Shown piece by piece: positions 1 through 8,177 of a stretch of DNA of 64,000 nucleotides. The translations under genes were made by a program, and so were the position numbers. Source of the stretch: Sulfurimonas sp. (lineage in GTDB: Bacteria; Campylobacterota; Campylobacteria; Campylobacterales; Sulfurimonadaceae); contig JAOFSE010000003.1 in the NCBI GenBank assembly GCA_028044295.1, forward strand, positions 1-64,000. Reading direction: 5' to 3'. Within the stretch, counting starts at the first letter, position 1. Each line of letters opens with the position of its first letter. Below the pieces are notes generated by a model. That model ran no database searches, was not told the DNA's origin, and worked only from the letters and a program-made list of their open reading frames with translations.

Positions 1-551
1 TCTAAAAGGTCTTGAACCTCTTTTAATTCATCTTTATCAAGAACATTATCAGCATTCTCATCAGATTCATCAGGAATCTCTAGCTCTTCCTCATCTTCTT
101 CTATAAGCTCTAAATCATCAAGATCAAGATTTATATCATCAGCAATTTCTAAATCATCTTCTTCATCTAATTCATCATGTATTTCTAATTCATCTTCAAC
201 TGTTTCTTCTTCATCACCCAAATCAAAAGTATCTGCATCTTGCCCTAATGATGCGAAGAGTTCAACTAAGTCTGTTGGTAAAAAAGGTTTTTTCAATGTT
301 GATGTGAAGCTGTCTATTGCGGGAGCATCTTTAGAACATATATATAGTGATTTAGTGATAGTAGCTTTCTCATTTAGTTCCTGCATAGTCTCTGACGAGT
401 ACATTGTGTCATCAATGACTAAAAGGTCATAACTATCAGACTCAACAGCATCAATACTATTAACAACTTCAAGGTCATCAGAAGTCTTTTGTGCACTAAG
501 TGTTACTAACTTAGTTACAACTGGATTTTCATTTAAAAGCAATATTTTCAT
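1..551 (-). CDS. Acidic receiver-like protein (C-terminus cut by window edge)
   Basis: Read on the minus strand from ATG at 551, with no stop before base 1, so at least 183 residues are present and the C-terminus is missing. Residues 1-115 look like a degenerate CheY-type receiver: a beta-strand start (MKILLLNENPVV), a central DLLVIDD strand and a KKPF motif where receivers carry the conserved lysine. The usual acidic pair near residue 10 is N-E-N, so phosphorylation is doubtful. From about residue 118 the chain becomes a run of Asp/Glu with Leu/Ile spacers, likely disordered. It lies 37 bases upstream of fliR on the same strand. I do not recognise a named family; a flagellar or regulatory role is inferred from position only. 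Confidence 0.75.
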   Translation of the reverse strand, partial: MKILLLNENPVVTKLVTLSAQKTSDDLEVVNSIDAVESDSYDLLVIDDTMYSSETMQELNEKATITKSLYICSKDAPAIDSFTSTLKKPFLPTDLVELFASLGQDADTFDLGDEEETVEDELEIHDELDEEDDLEIADDINLDLDDLELIEEDEEELEIPDESDENADNVLDKDELKEVQDLL

Positions 552-588
552 ACTAAATTCCTTATTGTCATTATTGTATCAAAAAAAA

Positions 589-1353
589 CTAAAAAAACAT
601 CTCTAAAGCATTAAAAGCTTCTTGCATTTGTCCTTTTAAAATCAACATAGTGGCACTTATTGTAGCTATTAAGACAACAAATGAAACCATAATTTTTATA
701 GGAAAACCTATTACTAAAAGGTTAAATTGAGGCATTGTTTTCATAAGCATTCCGAAGATAACATCAGCCAGCCATGATAGAGCTATAATAGGAAAAGCTA
801 TTATAAACCCAATTAGAAACATGTTTGAAGTTGCTTTCATTATATAGTTGAAAAAATCTTCAGTCATCAAAAAACCACCAAGTGGGATACTACTCAAGGA
901 TTCATCAACAAAAAGAAGTATCCAATGATGCATATCAATTGCAAAAAGAATCATCAACGCTATAAAAGATAAAAACTGTGAAATAATTGGCATAGATATA
1001 CCATTTTGAGGGTCAATTGCTGTAGCCATTGAAAAACCCATCATAAAAGATATCTGACCACCTGCAAATGTTATAGCATTAAATGCTAGCTGAAGAACTA
1101 TTCCTATAGCTAGACCAAAAAGTAATTCACTCAGTATCGCCAAGATTATACTCGGAATTGTAATAGGGATATTTAAAGGAGGCATTGAAGAGTAAAAGAC
1201 TATTGCGAAGAAAAAAGCCATAGAGCTTTTCACTGTCATAGGAATGCTTTTATGTGAAAAAATTGGAACAGCCATAAAAAGTGCCCCAAATCTAAAAAAA
1301 AGAAGTATAAAACCAACTACATAAGTATCAGTAAAAACTTCACTCCAAGCCAT
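589..1353 (-). CDS. fliR: Flagellar biosynthesis protein FliR
   Basis: FliR is an integral-membrane part of the flagellar type III export gate (FliPQR core) in the inner membrane. The 254 residues match the family's usual length and consist of about six hydrophobic segments, starting with a typical FliR N-terminus (FTDTYVVGFILLFFRFGALF). The conserved central region with MMGFSMATAIDPQ and the C-terminal hydrophobic domain are present. It ends in a short tail (EAFNALEMFF). The next gene upstream in the transcript, a LolD-like ATPase, ends at 1356, two bases before this start codon, so they are probably co-transcribed. Other motility genes in the window (pflA, cheZ) are far away, as is usual for the scattered flagellar genes of Campylobacterota. 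Confidence 0.93.
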   Translation of the reverse strand: MAWSEVFTDTYVVGFILLFFRFGALFMAVPIFSHKSIPMTVKSSMAFFFAIVFYSSMPPLNIPITIPSIILAILSELLFGLAIGIVLQLAFNAITFAGGQISFMMGFSMATAIDPQNGISMPIISQFLSFIALMILFAIDMHHWILLFVDESLSSIPLGGFLMTEDFFNYIMKATSNMFLIGFIIAFPIIALSWLADVIFGMLMKTMPQFNLLVIGFPIKIMVSFVVLIATISATMLILKGQMQEAFNALEMFF

Positions 1354-1355
1354 AT

Positions 1356-1997
1356 CTAAAGCTTAATCAACTTTTTATCTTCTAGTCTATATACATGTTT
1401 ACATCTATGTGCCAACTCTTCATCATGTGTCACTAATATCATACCGGCACTATTTGTATCTATATAGTCAAAGAAAAGATCCATAACTTCATTCGCCGTA
1501 TTTTTATCAAGATTCCCTGTCGGTTCATCTACAAACAATACTTTAGGACGCTTTGTTAATACTCTTGCAATTGATACACGTTGTTGTTGCCCACCTGAGA
1601 GTTCAGTTACTTTCTGATTGATAGGTTCATATATACCCAACCTTTTAAGTAGGTCATCATCTATGTTTTGGTCTGAAAGGATACTAGCAACTTCTAAATT
1701 TTCTAAGGCACTAAGACCTTTAAAAAGATAGTGCGACTGAAAAACTAGTCCCAGAGAGTCTCTTTTTATTTTAGATAATTTTTTAGTACTCATAGTCTGT
1801 ACATCTTCACCAAATAAAGACACACTACCTTGTTCTGGTTCAAGAAGTGTAGATAGAATGTTTAAAAGTGTTGACTTTCCACTTCCACTCATACCTATAA
1901 TTGCTATTGAATCTTTTTCTTTAAGTTCAATATCTATATTTGAGAAAAGTTCATACTCAAAGCTATGTGATAAATTTTGTGCGGTCAATAGATTCAT
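1356..1997 (-). CDS. lolD: LolD-like ABC transporter ATP-binding protein
   Basis: ATPase subunit of an ABC system of the LolD/MacB/FtsE class, with 213 residues and no membrane segment. Walker A (GMSGSGKST) is at residues 35-43, the ABC signature LSGGQQQR at 133-140, and Walker B with the class-typical DEPTGNLD at 157-164; the H-loop histidine is in LVTHDEE. The DEPTGNLD form and size fit LolD, which powers release of lipoproteins from the inner membrane by LolC/E. No LolC/E-type permease lies next to it, so the partner must be encoded elsewhere, and the lolD name is family-level inference. Tightly packed between the NDH-2-like gene and fliR. Confidence 0.8.
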   Translation of the reverse strand: MNLLTAQNLSHSFEYELFSNIDIELKEKDSIAIIGMSGSGKSTLLNILSTLLEPEQGSVSLFGEDVQTMSTKKLSKIKRDSLGLVFQSHYLFKGLSALENLEVASILSDQNIDDDLLKRLGIYEPINQKVTELSGGQQQRVSIARVLTKRPKVLFVDEPTGNLDKNTANEVMDLFFDYIDTNSAGMILVTHDEELAHRCKHVYRLEDKKLIKL

Positions 1998-2034
1998 AAG
2001 TGGATTATATCAAATTTTATTTATGTTATTACAC

Positions 2035-3234
2035 TTACTTGCAAAATATTTTTGTACATCCTTTATGTGAACGCATATCCAATCTTTTAGCATATAGTCT
2101 TTCAACAACTTTTTTCATTCCAAAAGCTAAATATCCTGAAAAGTATATCCCAAATATTTTTGCAACAGCATAACCTCTACCTAATGCTATTAGAACACCA
2201 CGAGACTTAATATTATGCACTACCATCTCTTTATTATCCATGAGGTTAGAGATATTCTTAGCACATACTTCTGCCATCTGTTCCGCTGTATCAGCTGTTG
2301 GAGCAACTACATTTCCATCATTATATATAGTAGTACAATCACCAATAGCAAATACCTCATTATGATTTGTAGACTGAAGATAATTATTTGTTTGTATATA
2401 TCCATTCTCATTTTTATCTATACCGTCTAAACTATGTATAAGATGGTTAGGTTCAACTCCACCAGCAAAAATCATGAAATCCATTTTCATTACTTCACCA
2501 TCACTAAGTATTACACTATCTTTTTTGACCTCTACTACTTTTCTATTATTTTTAATAATCACATCTAACTTTTTTAATCTTTTATCCGATTTTTTTACAA
2601 GTTTTTGATCTATACCTTTAAGTATATGCTCACCAGAATTGACAATTACTATATTTAGCCCTCTACAGATAAAATTATTGTGAGAATAAAATTCTTTTGA
2701 AAAGGAAGCCATTTGAGCAGCAATCTCAACACCACTTAAACCCCCACCCGCAATAATAATATTTAAAGAATGACATGAGGTTCCACTATCATCAACTCTT
2801 TTAAAAAGAGACATTTCAAACTTCTGTTTAAAGTACATCGCTCTATGAAGAGCTTTAATGCCATATGCATATTCTCTAAGTCCTATAACATTTGACATAA
2901 ATCTAGTTCGTGCACCTACAGCAATTACTAAATAGTCATAACTAAACCTATTGATTGGCGTTATTACTTTTTTACTTATAAAGTCAATATCACAAACATC
3001 TTGTTTGTAAAAAGATACATTACCACCAAAGCCAATACAGTATGTGAAAAGGTCAACTGTAACTTGTGCAAAATCTTCTTCATTAGCGATAAGGTCATAG
3101 ACCTCTGTTTGCATAAAGTGATATGGGTTTTTATCTAAAAGTGTGATTTCATTTTGTGGGTTTTTAGCAAGTTTTTCTACTGTTCTAAGACCAGCATAAC
3201 CGCCACCAATTACAATAATATTATTTTTCTTCAA
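2035..3234 (-). CDS. NDH-2-like FAD-dependent oxidoreductase
   Basis: Flavoprotein of the type II NADH dehydrogenase / sulfide:quinone reductase-like family, 399 residues. Two dinucleotide-binding motifs are visible: GGGYAG at residues 10-15 (FAD) and IIIAGGGLSGVE at 159-170 (NAD(P)H), plus the FAD-binding FAIGDCT motif near 295-302. The C-terminal part is basic and amphipathic (GYLAFGMKKVVERLYAKR), as in NDH-2 enzymes bound to the inner face of the membrane. I see no pair of active-site cysteines of the SQR type, so an NADH:quinone role is more likely than sulfide oxidation, but this is inference. It could be the NADH-oxidising partner in a cell whose complex I lacks an NADH-binding subunit. 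It has its own promoter at 3262-3267. Confidence 0.78.
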   Translation of the reverse strand: MKKNNIIVIGGGYAGLRTVEKLAKNPQNEITLLDKNPYHFMQTEVYDLIANEEDFAQVTVDLFTYCIGFGGNVSFYKQDVCDIDFISKKVITPINRFSYDYLVIAVGARTRFMSNVIGLREYAYGIKALHRAMYFKQKFEMSLFKRVDDSGTSCHSLNIIIAGGGLSGVEIAAQMASFSKEFYSHNNFICRGLNIVIVNSGEHILKGIDQKLVKKSDKRLKKLDVIIKNNRKVVEVKKDSVILSDGEVMKMDFMIFAGGVEPNHLIHSLDGIDKNENGYIQTNNYLQSTNHNEVFAIGDCTTIYNDGNVVAPTADTAEQMAEVCAKNISNLMDNKEMVVHNIKSRGVLIALGRGYAVAKIFGIYFSGYLAFGMKKVVERLYAKRLDMRSHKGCTKIFCK

Positions 3235-3261
3235 AACTAACCTTTAGGTTTATTTGAAAAA

Positions 3262-3267
3262 ATTATA
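3262..3267 (-). promoter_or_regulatory. -10 box upstream of the NDH-2-like gene
   Basis: Minus strand reads TGATATAAT, an extended -10 (TGn + TATAAT) of the Campylobacterota vegetative type, about 28 bases before the ATG at 3234. There is no clear -35, as is usual in this group. This separates the gene from the rpsB-tsf transcript upstream. Confidence 0.55.
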
Positions 3268-3327
3268 TCATCTTTAGAGGGGTTTTGTAGTAAATTTGTT
3301 TATTAAGTGGATGGGAAAGCTAAAAGC

Positions 3328-4380
3328 TTAACCCATTTGTGCAGCAACTTCTGCAGCGAAGTCATCTTCTGCTTTCTCAATTCCTTCACCAACTTCAAGG
3401 CGAATAAATTCAGTAATTTCAGCAGTACCACCAAGAGCTTTAGCAGCAGCATCAATTGCTTGTGCAACTGTTAGCTTCTCATCTAAAACATAGTTTTGGT
3501 CTAATAAACACTGTTCTTTATCTAAAGTAGTGTTATCAGAGATAAAACGATCTAATGAACCAGGAACAATTTTGTCCCAGATTTTTTCAGGTTTACCTTG
3601 AGCAGCTAAATCAGCTTTGATATCAGCTTCAGCTTGCGCTAAAACATCATCAGTTAATTGACTCATTGAGATGTACTGAGGTACATTTTTAAGAGGTTTT
3701 TTAAGACGAGCTAATTCTTCATTATCTTTTTTGATAACTTCAATTCTTCCAACAGTCTCAGATGCAACATACGCAGCATCTAAATCTTTATAAGAAAGAG
3801 TAGTTGGTTTCATAGCAGATGTATGCATAGCAACTTGTTTAAGTACAGCTCTCATACCTTCAGCAGTTTTAGCAGAATCACATTTAGCAGTTAGCACAAC
3901 AGCTATACGACTATTTGAGTGAATATAACCATTAAGTGCTGTTGTCTCATCAGCTGTAAGTGTACCAAAACGACGTACTTCAATCTTTTCACCAATTTTA
4001 GTTACAGCATCTGTAAAAGTTGTACCATATGGTGAAGCCATTAAAGCTGCAACATCAGCAGGCTGAGAAGCGTAAACTTCTTGAGTTGTATCTTTTACAA
4101 GGTTTTGAAAACCTTCATTTTGAGCAACAAAGTCAGTTTCAGAGTTAACTTCAACAACTGTAGCTTTTGAAAAATCATCAGCGATAACGATTCCAGCAAG
4201 ACCTTCAGCAGCAACTCTATCAGCTTTTTTAGCTGCTTTAGCAATACCACGTTCTTTTAAAAGTTCAGTAGCTTTAGCCATGTCTCCATCAGCTTCAACT
4301 AAAACTTTTTTACAATCCATCATTGGAGCATCAGTAGCTGCACGCAGCTCTTTAACCATTGCTGCTGTAACTGCTGCCAT
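3328..4380 (-). CDS. tsf: Translation elongation factor Ts
   Basis: EF-Ts, the guanine-nucleotide exchange factor for EF-Tu. The 350 residues include the N-terminal UBA-like domain ([19 protein letters not shown]), the [10 protein letters not shown] element that contacts EF-Tu, and the core dimerisation domain. At about 350 residues it is longer than the E. coli protein (about 283), as in other Campylobacterota. It follows rpsB with a two-base gap (4381-4382), the near-universal rpsB-tsf order, and is expressed from the rpsB promoter. The transcript probably ends in or near the 93-base gap before the NDH-2-like gene, where a small AAGCT/AGCTT inverted repeat lies just past the stop codon. Confidence 0.97.
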   Translation of the reverse strand: MAAVTAAMVKELRAATDAPMMDCKKVLVEADGDMAKATELLKERGIAKAAKKADRVAAEGLAGIVIADDFSKATVVEVNSETDFVAQNEGFQNLVKDTTQEVYASQPADVAALMASPYGTTFTDAVTKIGEKIEVRRFGTLTADETTALNGYIHSNSRIAVVLTAKCDSAKTAEGMRAVLKQVAMHTSAMKPTTLSYKDLDAAYVASETVGRIEVIKKDNEELARLKKPLKNVPQYISMSQLTDDVLAQAEADIKADLAAQGKPEKIWDKIVPGSLDRFISDNTTLDKEQCLLDQNYVLDEKLTVAQAIDAAAKALGGTAEITEFIRLEVGEGIEKAEDDFAAEVAAQMG

Positions 4381-4382
4381 GA

Positions 4383-5150
4383 TTATGCTTCCTCTGTTTT
4401 AGTTTCTTCAGCTACTGGAGCTTCTGTAGTTTCAGCAACTTCTTCAGTTTGCTCTTCTTCTGCAGGTGCATCACGAAGTGCTTTACCTTCATTGATAGCT
4501 TCAGTCATTTCACGACAGAAAAGTTGAATAGAACGGATAGCATCATCATTACCAGGAATTGGGTAAGTGATAAGATCTGGATCACAGTTAGTATCTAGTG
4601 GCGCAACAATAGGAATGTTAAGACAACGAGCTTCTAAAACTGCAATGTGTTCTTTTACTGCATCTACAACAAATAACATATCTGGAAGTTTTTTCATATC
4701 ACGGATACCACCGAAGTATGCTTGTAACTTATCTTTTTTTCTAGAAAGCATTAATGCTTCTTTTTTAGTTAAAAGATCAATTTGACCGTTTTCTTGCATT
4801 TCAGTAATAACGTCAAGTTTACGAATTGATTTTTGAATAGTTGGGAAGTTAGTAAGCATACCACCTAACCATCTGTTATCTACGTATGGCATACCACAAG
4901 CGATTGCTGCATCTCTTACTGAGTTACGAGCTTGTTTTTTAGTACCAACAAAAAGAACAGTTTGTCCTTCAGCAGCTGCATCAACAACGATTTGGTAAGT
5001 GTTACGGAAATAACGAAGAGTTTTTTGTAAATCTATAATATAGATATTTTTTCTTACACCAAAAATATATTTTTTCATTTTTGGATTCCAACGACGAGTT
5101 TGGTGTCCGAAGTGTACACCACATTCTAGTAGGTCTTTCATAGTTACCAT
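4383..5150 (-). CDS. rpsB: 30S ribosomal protein S2
   Basis: Ribosomal protein S2, 255 residues, recognisable from its start ([18 protein letters not shown]) and the central [10 protein letters not shown] region. The last 30 or so residues are an extra acidic Glu/Ala/Thr tail. The start at 5150 is preceded by a good ribosome site (AAAGGACC) five to six bases away and gives the normal S2 N-terminal length; an ATG at 5141 is less well placed. First gene of rpsB-tsf, with a leader of about 145 bases upstream. Confidence 0.97.
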   Translation of the reverse strand: MVTMKDLLECGVHFGHQTRRWNPKMKKYIFGVRKNIYIIDLQKTLRYFRNTYQIVVDAAAEGQTVLFVGTKKQARNSVRDAAIACGMPYVDNRWLGGMLTNFPTIQKSIRKLDVITEMQENGQIDLLTKKEALMLSRKKDKLQAYFGGIRDMKKLPDMLFVVDAVKEHIAVLEARCLNIPIVAPLDTNCDPDLITYPIPGNDDAIRSIQLFCREMTEAINEGKALRDAPAEEEQTEEVAETTEAPVAEETKTEEA

Positions 5151-5485
5151 TTAAGGTCCTTTAAGAGCTCTTTAAGAGCTAGAGTTTTGTTAGTTAAACT
5201 TTGAAAATGTCGGACAAGTTCTCTAAAAATAGAGAGTTGCACTAACTTTTGACACAATCTGTTAATGTTTTCATTATCTACATGTAGTAAAGAAAAATCC
5301 GCGAATTATACTCAATATATATTTAAATAAAGCTTTTTGTTACTAGATAGGTTTGTATTAACTATTTATTTACAATTATAGTGTTGTTTAAAAATAAATT
5401 TATCTAATCTTGGTATAGTTATGTACAATTATTATAAAAAAGTGTTATATAACAAAAATACACTTATGTCATAAAAAGGAATAAT
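5151..5485. promoter_or_regulatory. Divergent intergenic region: rpsB leader and porin promoter region
   Basis: 335 bases without a gene between the divergent rpsB (minus) and porin (plus) genes. On the minus strand a -10 TATAAT lies at 5305-5310, giving a leader of about 145 bases to the rpsB ATG. The leader holds a small hairpin (TCTCTA/TAGAGA around 5220-5235) and, just before the ribosome site, an AGCTCT-TAA-AGAGCT repeat that could fold over it. Leaders of rpsB in other bacteria bind S2 to regulate rpsB-tsf; whether this one does is inference. One TACATGTA palindrome lies at 5279-5286. On the plus strand the porin has an AAAAGGA ribosome site, and AT-rich boxes including palindromic GTTATATAAC near 5444-5453, but no single convincing -10. 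Confidence 0.6.
5305..5310 (-). promoter_or_regulatory. -10 box of the rpsB-tsf promoter
   Basis: Minus strand TTGAGTATAATTCG, with TATAAT at these bases, followed by a GC-rich CGCGG at the expected transcription start. Exactly the same 14 bases occur upstream of purF at 63857-63870, which supports it as a strong housekeeping promoter. Confidence 0.65.
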
Positions 5486-7084
5486 ATGAACAAGCCCCTA
5501 CTGTTATCTTTAGCCGCTGCAGCTCTTTTAGGTACTAACTTAAATGCTCAGACAATGTTTGAAAGATTTGAAGCTATGGAAAGAGAGATGAATAATCTCA
5601 AGCAACAAATCGCAACACTAAAAGCGAATCAAGCAGCTTCTGAAGCTGAAGATGAGGAAGACGAGGAAGAGGCAGAAGTAGCATCTAACGACTCTAAGCA
5701 AGATGTTCCTGTAGCTCTTAAATCAGTCGTTGGAAATGAAGATGATGAAGATGATGAGGACGAGGATGATGAAGATGACATTGCTTCTGATGAAGAAAGA
5801 ATCACAGAACTTGAAGAGAGTGTATCTGAGCTTGTAAGAAATACTTCTGGTTCTCACCTAAAGTTTAAAGTTGATTATAGATTTGCAATTGAAAACATGA
5901 GCTATGAAATGGCTGATGGTACAAAAGCTAAAAATGATGCATTTATGACTAATAGACTTTGGATAGATATGGGTTATAAAGCGACAAATAATCTTACGTT
6001 TAAAGGTCAACTAGCTTACAACAAAGCATTTGGTCAAAGATCAGGTGCAAGTACCCCTGCTAATGCTTCTTTAGAAGCTTTTGACTGGCTAGCAAATGAA
6101 AATGCTTATGATGACACTATTAGGGTTCGTTCAGCTTACTTCTTATGGCAAGATACAGAATTTATGGGTCTAGATATTCCATGGACATTAAGTATTGGTC
6201 GTCGTCCATCAACTGGTGGTCACCTCATTAACCTTAGAGATGATGATCATGCAAATTCTCCTGTAGGACATGCGATTAATGTTGAATTTGACGGGCTTAG
6301 CTCTAAATTCACTCTGAATAAAGACTGGGGAACATCTATTAAGTTCTGTATGGGCCGTGGTATGAGCAATGCACAGCCAAGAATGGCAGCAACTGCTTAT
6401 GCTACAGATACTAATACATCTGTGGCTAACCCTAATATTGATCTTGGTGGTTTTATATTCACTCCATATGATGACAAACAGTATAAAATTTCAAGTATGT
6501 ACTACTATGCTAATAATTTAATTGACCTAAGAGACTATACGGATCAAACTCAAGGTTTTGATACAGTTGGTGGTTTACATAGTTTAACTACTTACTTTAC
6601 GGTAACTGGCATTGGTAATGAGTGGAGTGACTTCTTAGACGAAACAACTTTCTTCGCAAGTTTTTCTGTTAGTAAGTCCGATCCAAAAGGTGGCCAAACA
6701 ATGTTTGGTTCACCAGAATCAGAAACTGGTACATCTTACTGGGTGGGGCTACAAATTCCTTCACTGTTAACTGAAGATGGTAGATGGGGCTTTGAGTATA
6801 ATCACGGTAGTAGATACTGGAGAGCTATTACTTATGGTGAAGATACTAACATAGGTTCTAAAATTGCAGCTCGTGGTGATGCTTATGAAGCATATTTCAC
6901 TGAGTATTTAGTAGATGATATTCTTTCTATGCAACTTCGCTACACATACATTGATTACAAATATACTGGAAGTAATGGTTTCTTTGGTAGCCAAACAGGA
7001 TCAGCTAATCTAATCACTTCAAGTATGCCTGGGATTGTTGACACAGCAGAAGACATTCGTTTCTACCTTAGATATAGATACTAA
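5486..7084 (+). CDS. Porin-like outer membrane protein (DUF3373-type)
   Basis: Outer-membrane beta-barrel of 532 residues. A signal peptide covers about 1-21 (cleavage after LNA), then a coiled coil (22-50) rich in Met/Asn/Gln, two nearly pure Asp/Glu runs (about 53-65 and 84-105), a second short coiled coil (105-118), and a barrel of alternating hydrophobic/aromatic strands ending in the aromatic-terminal RYRY needed for barrel assembly. The barrel resembles the DUF3373 porins of Campylobacterota. The periplasmic coiled-coil start resembles the SLH/coiled-coil anchor of other porins, although I see no clear SLH motif. Function is probably general diffusion; substrate unknown. A strong inverted repeat just after the stop (7096-7121) ends the transcript against the convergent bcp. 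Confidence 0.82.
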   Translation: MNKPLLLSLAAAALLGTNLNAQTMFERFEAMEREMNNLKQQIATLKANQAASEAEDEEDEEEAEVASNDSKQDVPVALKSVVGNEDDEDDEDEDDEDDIASDEERITELEESVSELVRNTSGSHLKFKVDYRFAIENMSYEMADGTKAKNDAFMTNRLWIDMGYKATNNLTFKGQLAYNKAFGQRSGASTPANASLEAFDWLANENAYDDTIRVRSAYFLWQDTEFMGLDIPWTLSIGRRPSTGGHLINLRDDDHANSPVGHAINVEFDGLSSKFTLNKDWGTSIKFCMGRGMSNAQPRMAATAYATDTNTSVANPNIDLGGFIFTPYDDKQYKISSMYYYANNLIDLRDYTDQTQGFDTVGGLHSLTTYFTVTGIGNEWSDFLDETTFFASFSVSKSDPKGGQTMFGSPESETGTSYWVGLQIPSLLTEDGRWGFEYNHGSRYWRAITYGEDTNIGSKIAARGDAYEAYFTEYLVDDILSMQLRYTYIDYKYTGSNGFFGSQTGSANLITSSMPGIVDTAEDIRFYLRYRY

Positions 7085-7095
7085 GATAGAAACAT

Positions 7096-7121
7096 TTACA
7101 TGTAGAACTTTCTACATGTAA
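7096..7121. terminator. Bidirectional hairpin between porin and bcp, built from two TACATGTA palindromes
   Basis: Perfect 12-base inverted repeat TTACATGTAGAA / TTCTACATGTAA with only two bases (7108-7109) between the arms; the hairpin loop would open by a few pairs. It lies between two convergent genes (stops at 7084 and 7139), the place for a shared terminator. Each arm contains one copy of the window's repeated palindrome TACATGTA (7097-7104 and 7113-7120), so each arm can also pair with itself. A-rich and T-rich sequence follows on the two sides. Confidence 0.65.
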
Positions 7122-7138
7122 GCTTTAAAAAACTTCTT

Positions 7139-7603
7139 TTACTTTAACTCTTTCAATTCAGCTTTTACTTTAGCAACATGCTCTTTAACTCTAACTTTTT
7201 CCCATATAGCTTTTACAACACCATCTGGATTTATAATTAAAGTAGTACGAGATATTCCCATATACTCTTTACCGTAGTTTTTCTTTAGTTGCCAAACACC
7301 ATACTCTTGCATCATATCTGTTGACTCATCACTAAGCAGTGTAATACCTAAGTTCTGCTTCTCTATAAAGTTACGATGTTTTTTTGTAGTATCAGCACTG
7401 ACACCTAGTATAATTGCATCTAAATCATTAAACTCAGGAAGAGCCTCAGTAAATTCACAAGCCTCAGTGGTACATCCAGGAGTATTATCTCTTGGATAGA
7501 AGTATAAAACTATCCATTTACCCTTTAAGTCCCTAAGACATATCTCTACGTCATCTTGATTTGGCAAACAGAATTCTGGTGCTTTATCATCAATTTTTAT
7601 CAT
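7139..7603 (-). CDS. bcp: Thiol peroxidase Bcp (peroxiredoxin)
   Basis: Peroxiredoxin of the Bcp/PrxQ class, 154 residues, reducing hydroperoxides with electrons from thioredoxin in the cytoplasm. The peroxidatic cysteine is Cys44 in the motif YPRDNTPGCTTEACEF, and the resolving cysteine Cys49 lies five residues on, the Bcp arrangement. Start ATG at 7603 has AAAGGA eight to nine bases upstream. TrxA and TrxB, its likely reductants, are encoded at 61236-63013. Convergent with the porin. Confidence 0.93.
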   Translation of the reverse strand: MIKIDDKAPEFCLPNQDDVEICLRDLKGKWIVLYFYPRDNTPGCTTEACEFTEALPEFNDLDAIILGVSADTTKKHRNFIEKQNLGITLLSDESTDMMQEYGVWQLKKNYGKEYMGISRTTLIINPDGVVKAIWEKVRVKEHVAKVKAELKELK

Positions 7604-7655
7604 TTTATTATTCCTTTGTTTCTTGATTGCTATTGTATTGAGAGTAGTTTATAGT

Positions 7656-7682
7656 AAGTAAGTAAAGAGAATTTACTTACTT
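7656..7682. terminator. Hairpin between bcp and the DUF420 gene
   Basis: Perfect 11-base stem AAGTAAGTAAA / TTTACTTACTT with loop GAGAA. The T-run that makes an intrinsic terminator follows on the plus strand (7681-7687), although both flanking genes are on the minus strand, where no T-run follows. It may stop antisense transcription or act as an RNA end-protecting stem. Confidence 0.45.
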
Positions 7683-7701
7683 TTTTTAAGAGAGGTATAT
7701 T

Positions 7702-8169
7702 CTAATAGACAAAAAGTAGCATATAAACCCAACCACCAGTTAGAACAACCATTAGCACACCGGTAAATGTCCATCTACCTAATTTTTTATGTTTTAGTGC
7801 TTGTCCAGAGTTTACTTGTTTTTTAGCCACAAGTAGGGTTCTTGTCCAAATTATGATGGTACTAACAGAGATAAAGATATGAAATATAAGTACGATAAGA
7901 GCATAGTTATGCCCTACACCACTACCTTCCATAAAGCTTTTAAATCCACCAACATAACGAACACCAACCTCAAAAAATGTTAAAACAAATAGAGAAATAA
8001 TATATAGTACAACTTGTAAACGTGCATGAAGCTTGTAGTTTTTCACTTTTGCTAAATAGATAATTCCTGCCATTAAAAATGGTAATGTAATAACTACTAA
8101 ACTTACTAAGTCCATAAACAGTGGAGCGCGTGTGCCAAATAATCCAGCCTGATTCATAAAATCTAACAT
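7702..8169 (-). CDS. DUF420-like membrane protein
   Basis: Inner-membrane protein of 155 residues with about four hydrophobic segments. Histidines sit at helix ends (KLHARLQ, LIFHIFIS, KHKKLGRW) in the pattern of the DUF420 family, some members of which assist cytochrome oxidase assembly. No catalytic motif is evident. It lies nine bases or less from the DedA gene and is transcribed with dedA-murG-ftsW. Role unknown; the DUF420 assignment is from residue pattern and length only. Confidence 0.7.
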   Translation of the reverse strand: MLDFMNQAGLFGTRAPLFMDLVSLVVITLPFLMAGIIYLAKVKNYKLHARLQVVLYIISLFVLTFFEVGVRYVGGFKSFMEGSGVGHNYALIVLIFHIFISVSTIIIWTRTLLVAKKQVNSGQALKHKKLGRWTFTGVLMVVLTGGWVYMLLFVY

Positions 8170-8177
8170 TATTGCCT

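Noticed and set aside
2215..2430. Plus-strand open frame inside the NDH-2-like gene
   Set aside because: Lies wholly within a well-supported minus-strand gene, encodes a low-complexity hydrophobic string and has no ribosome site.
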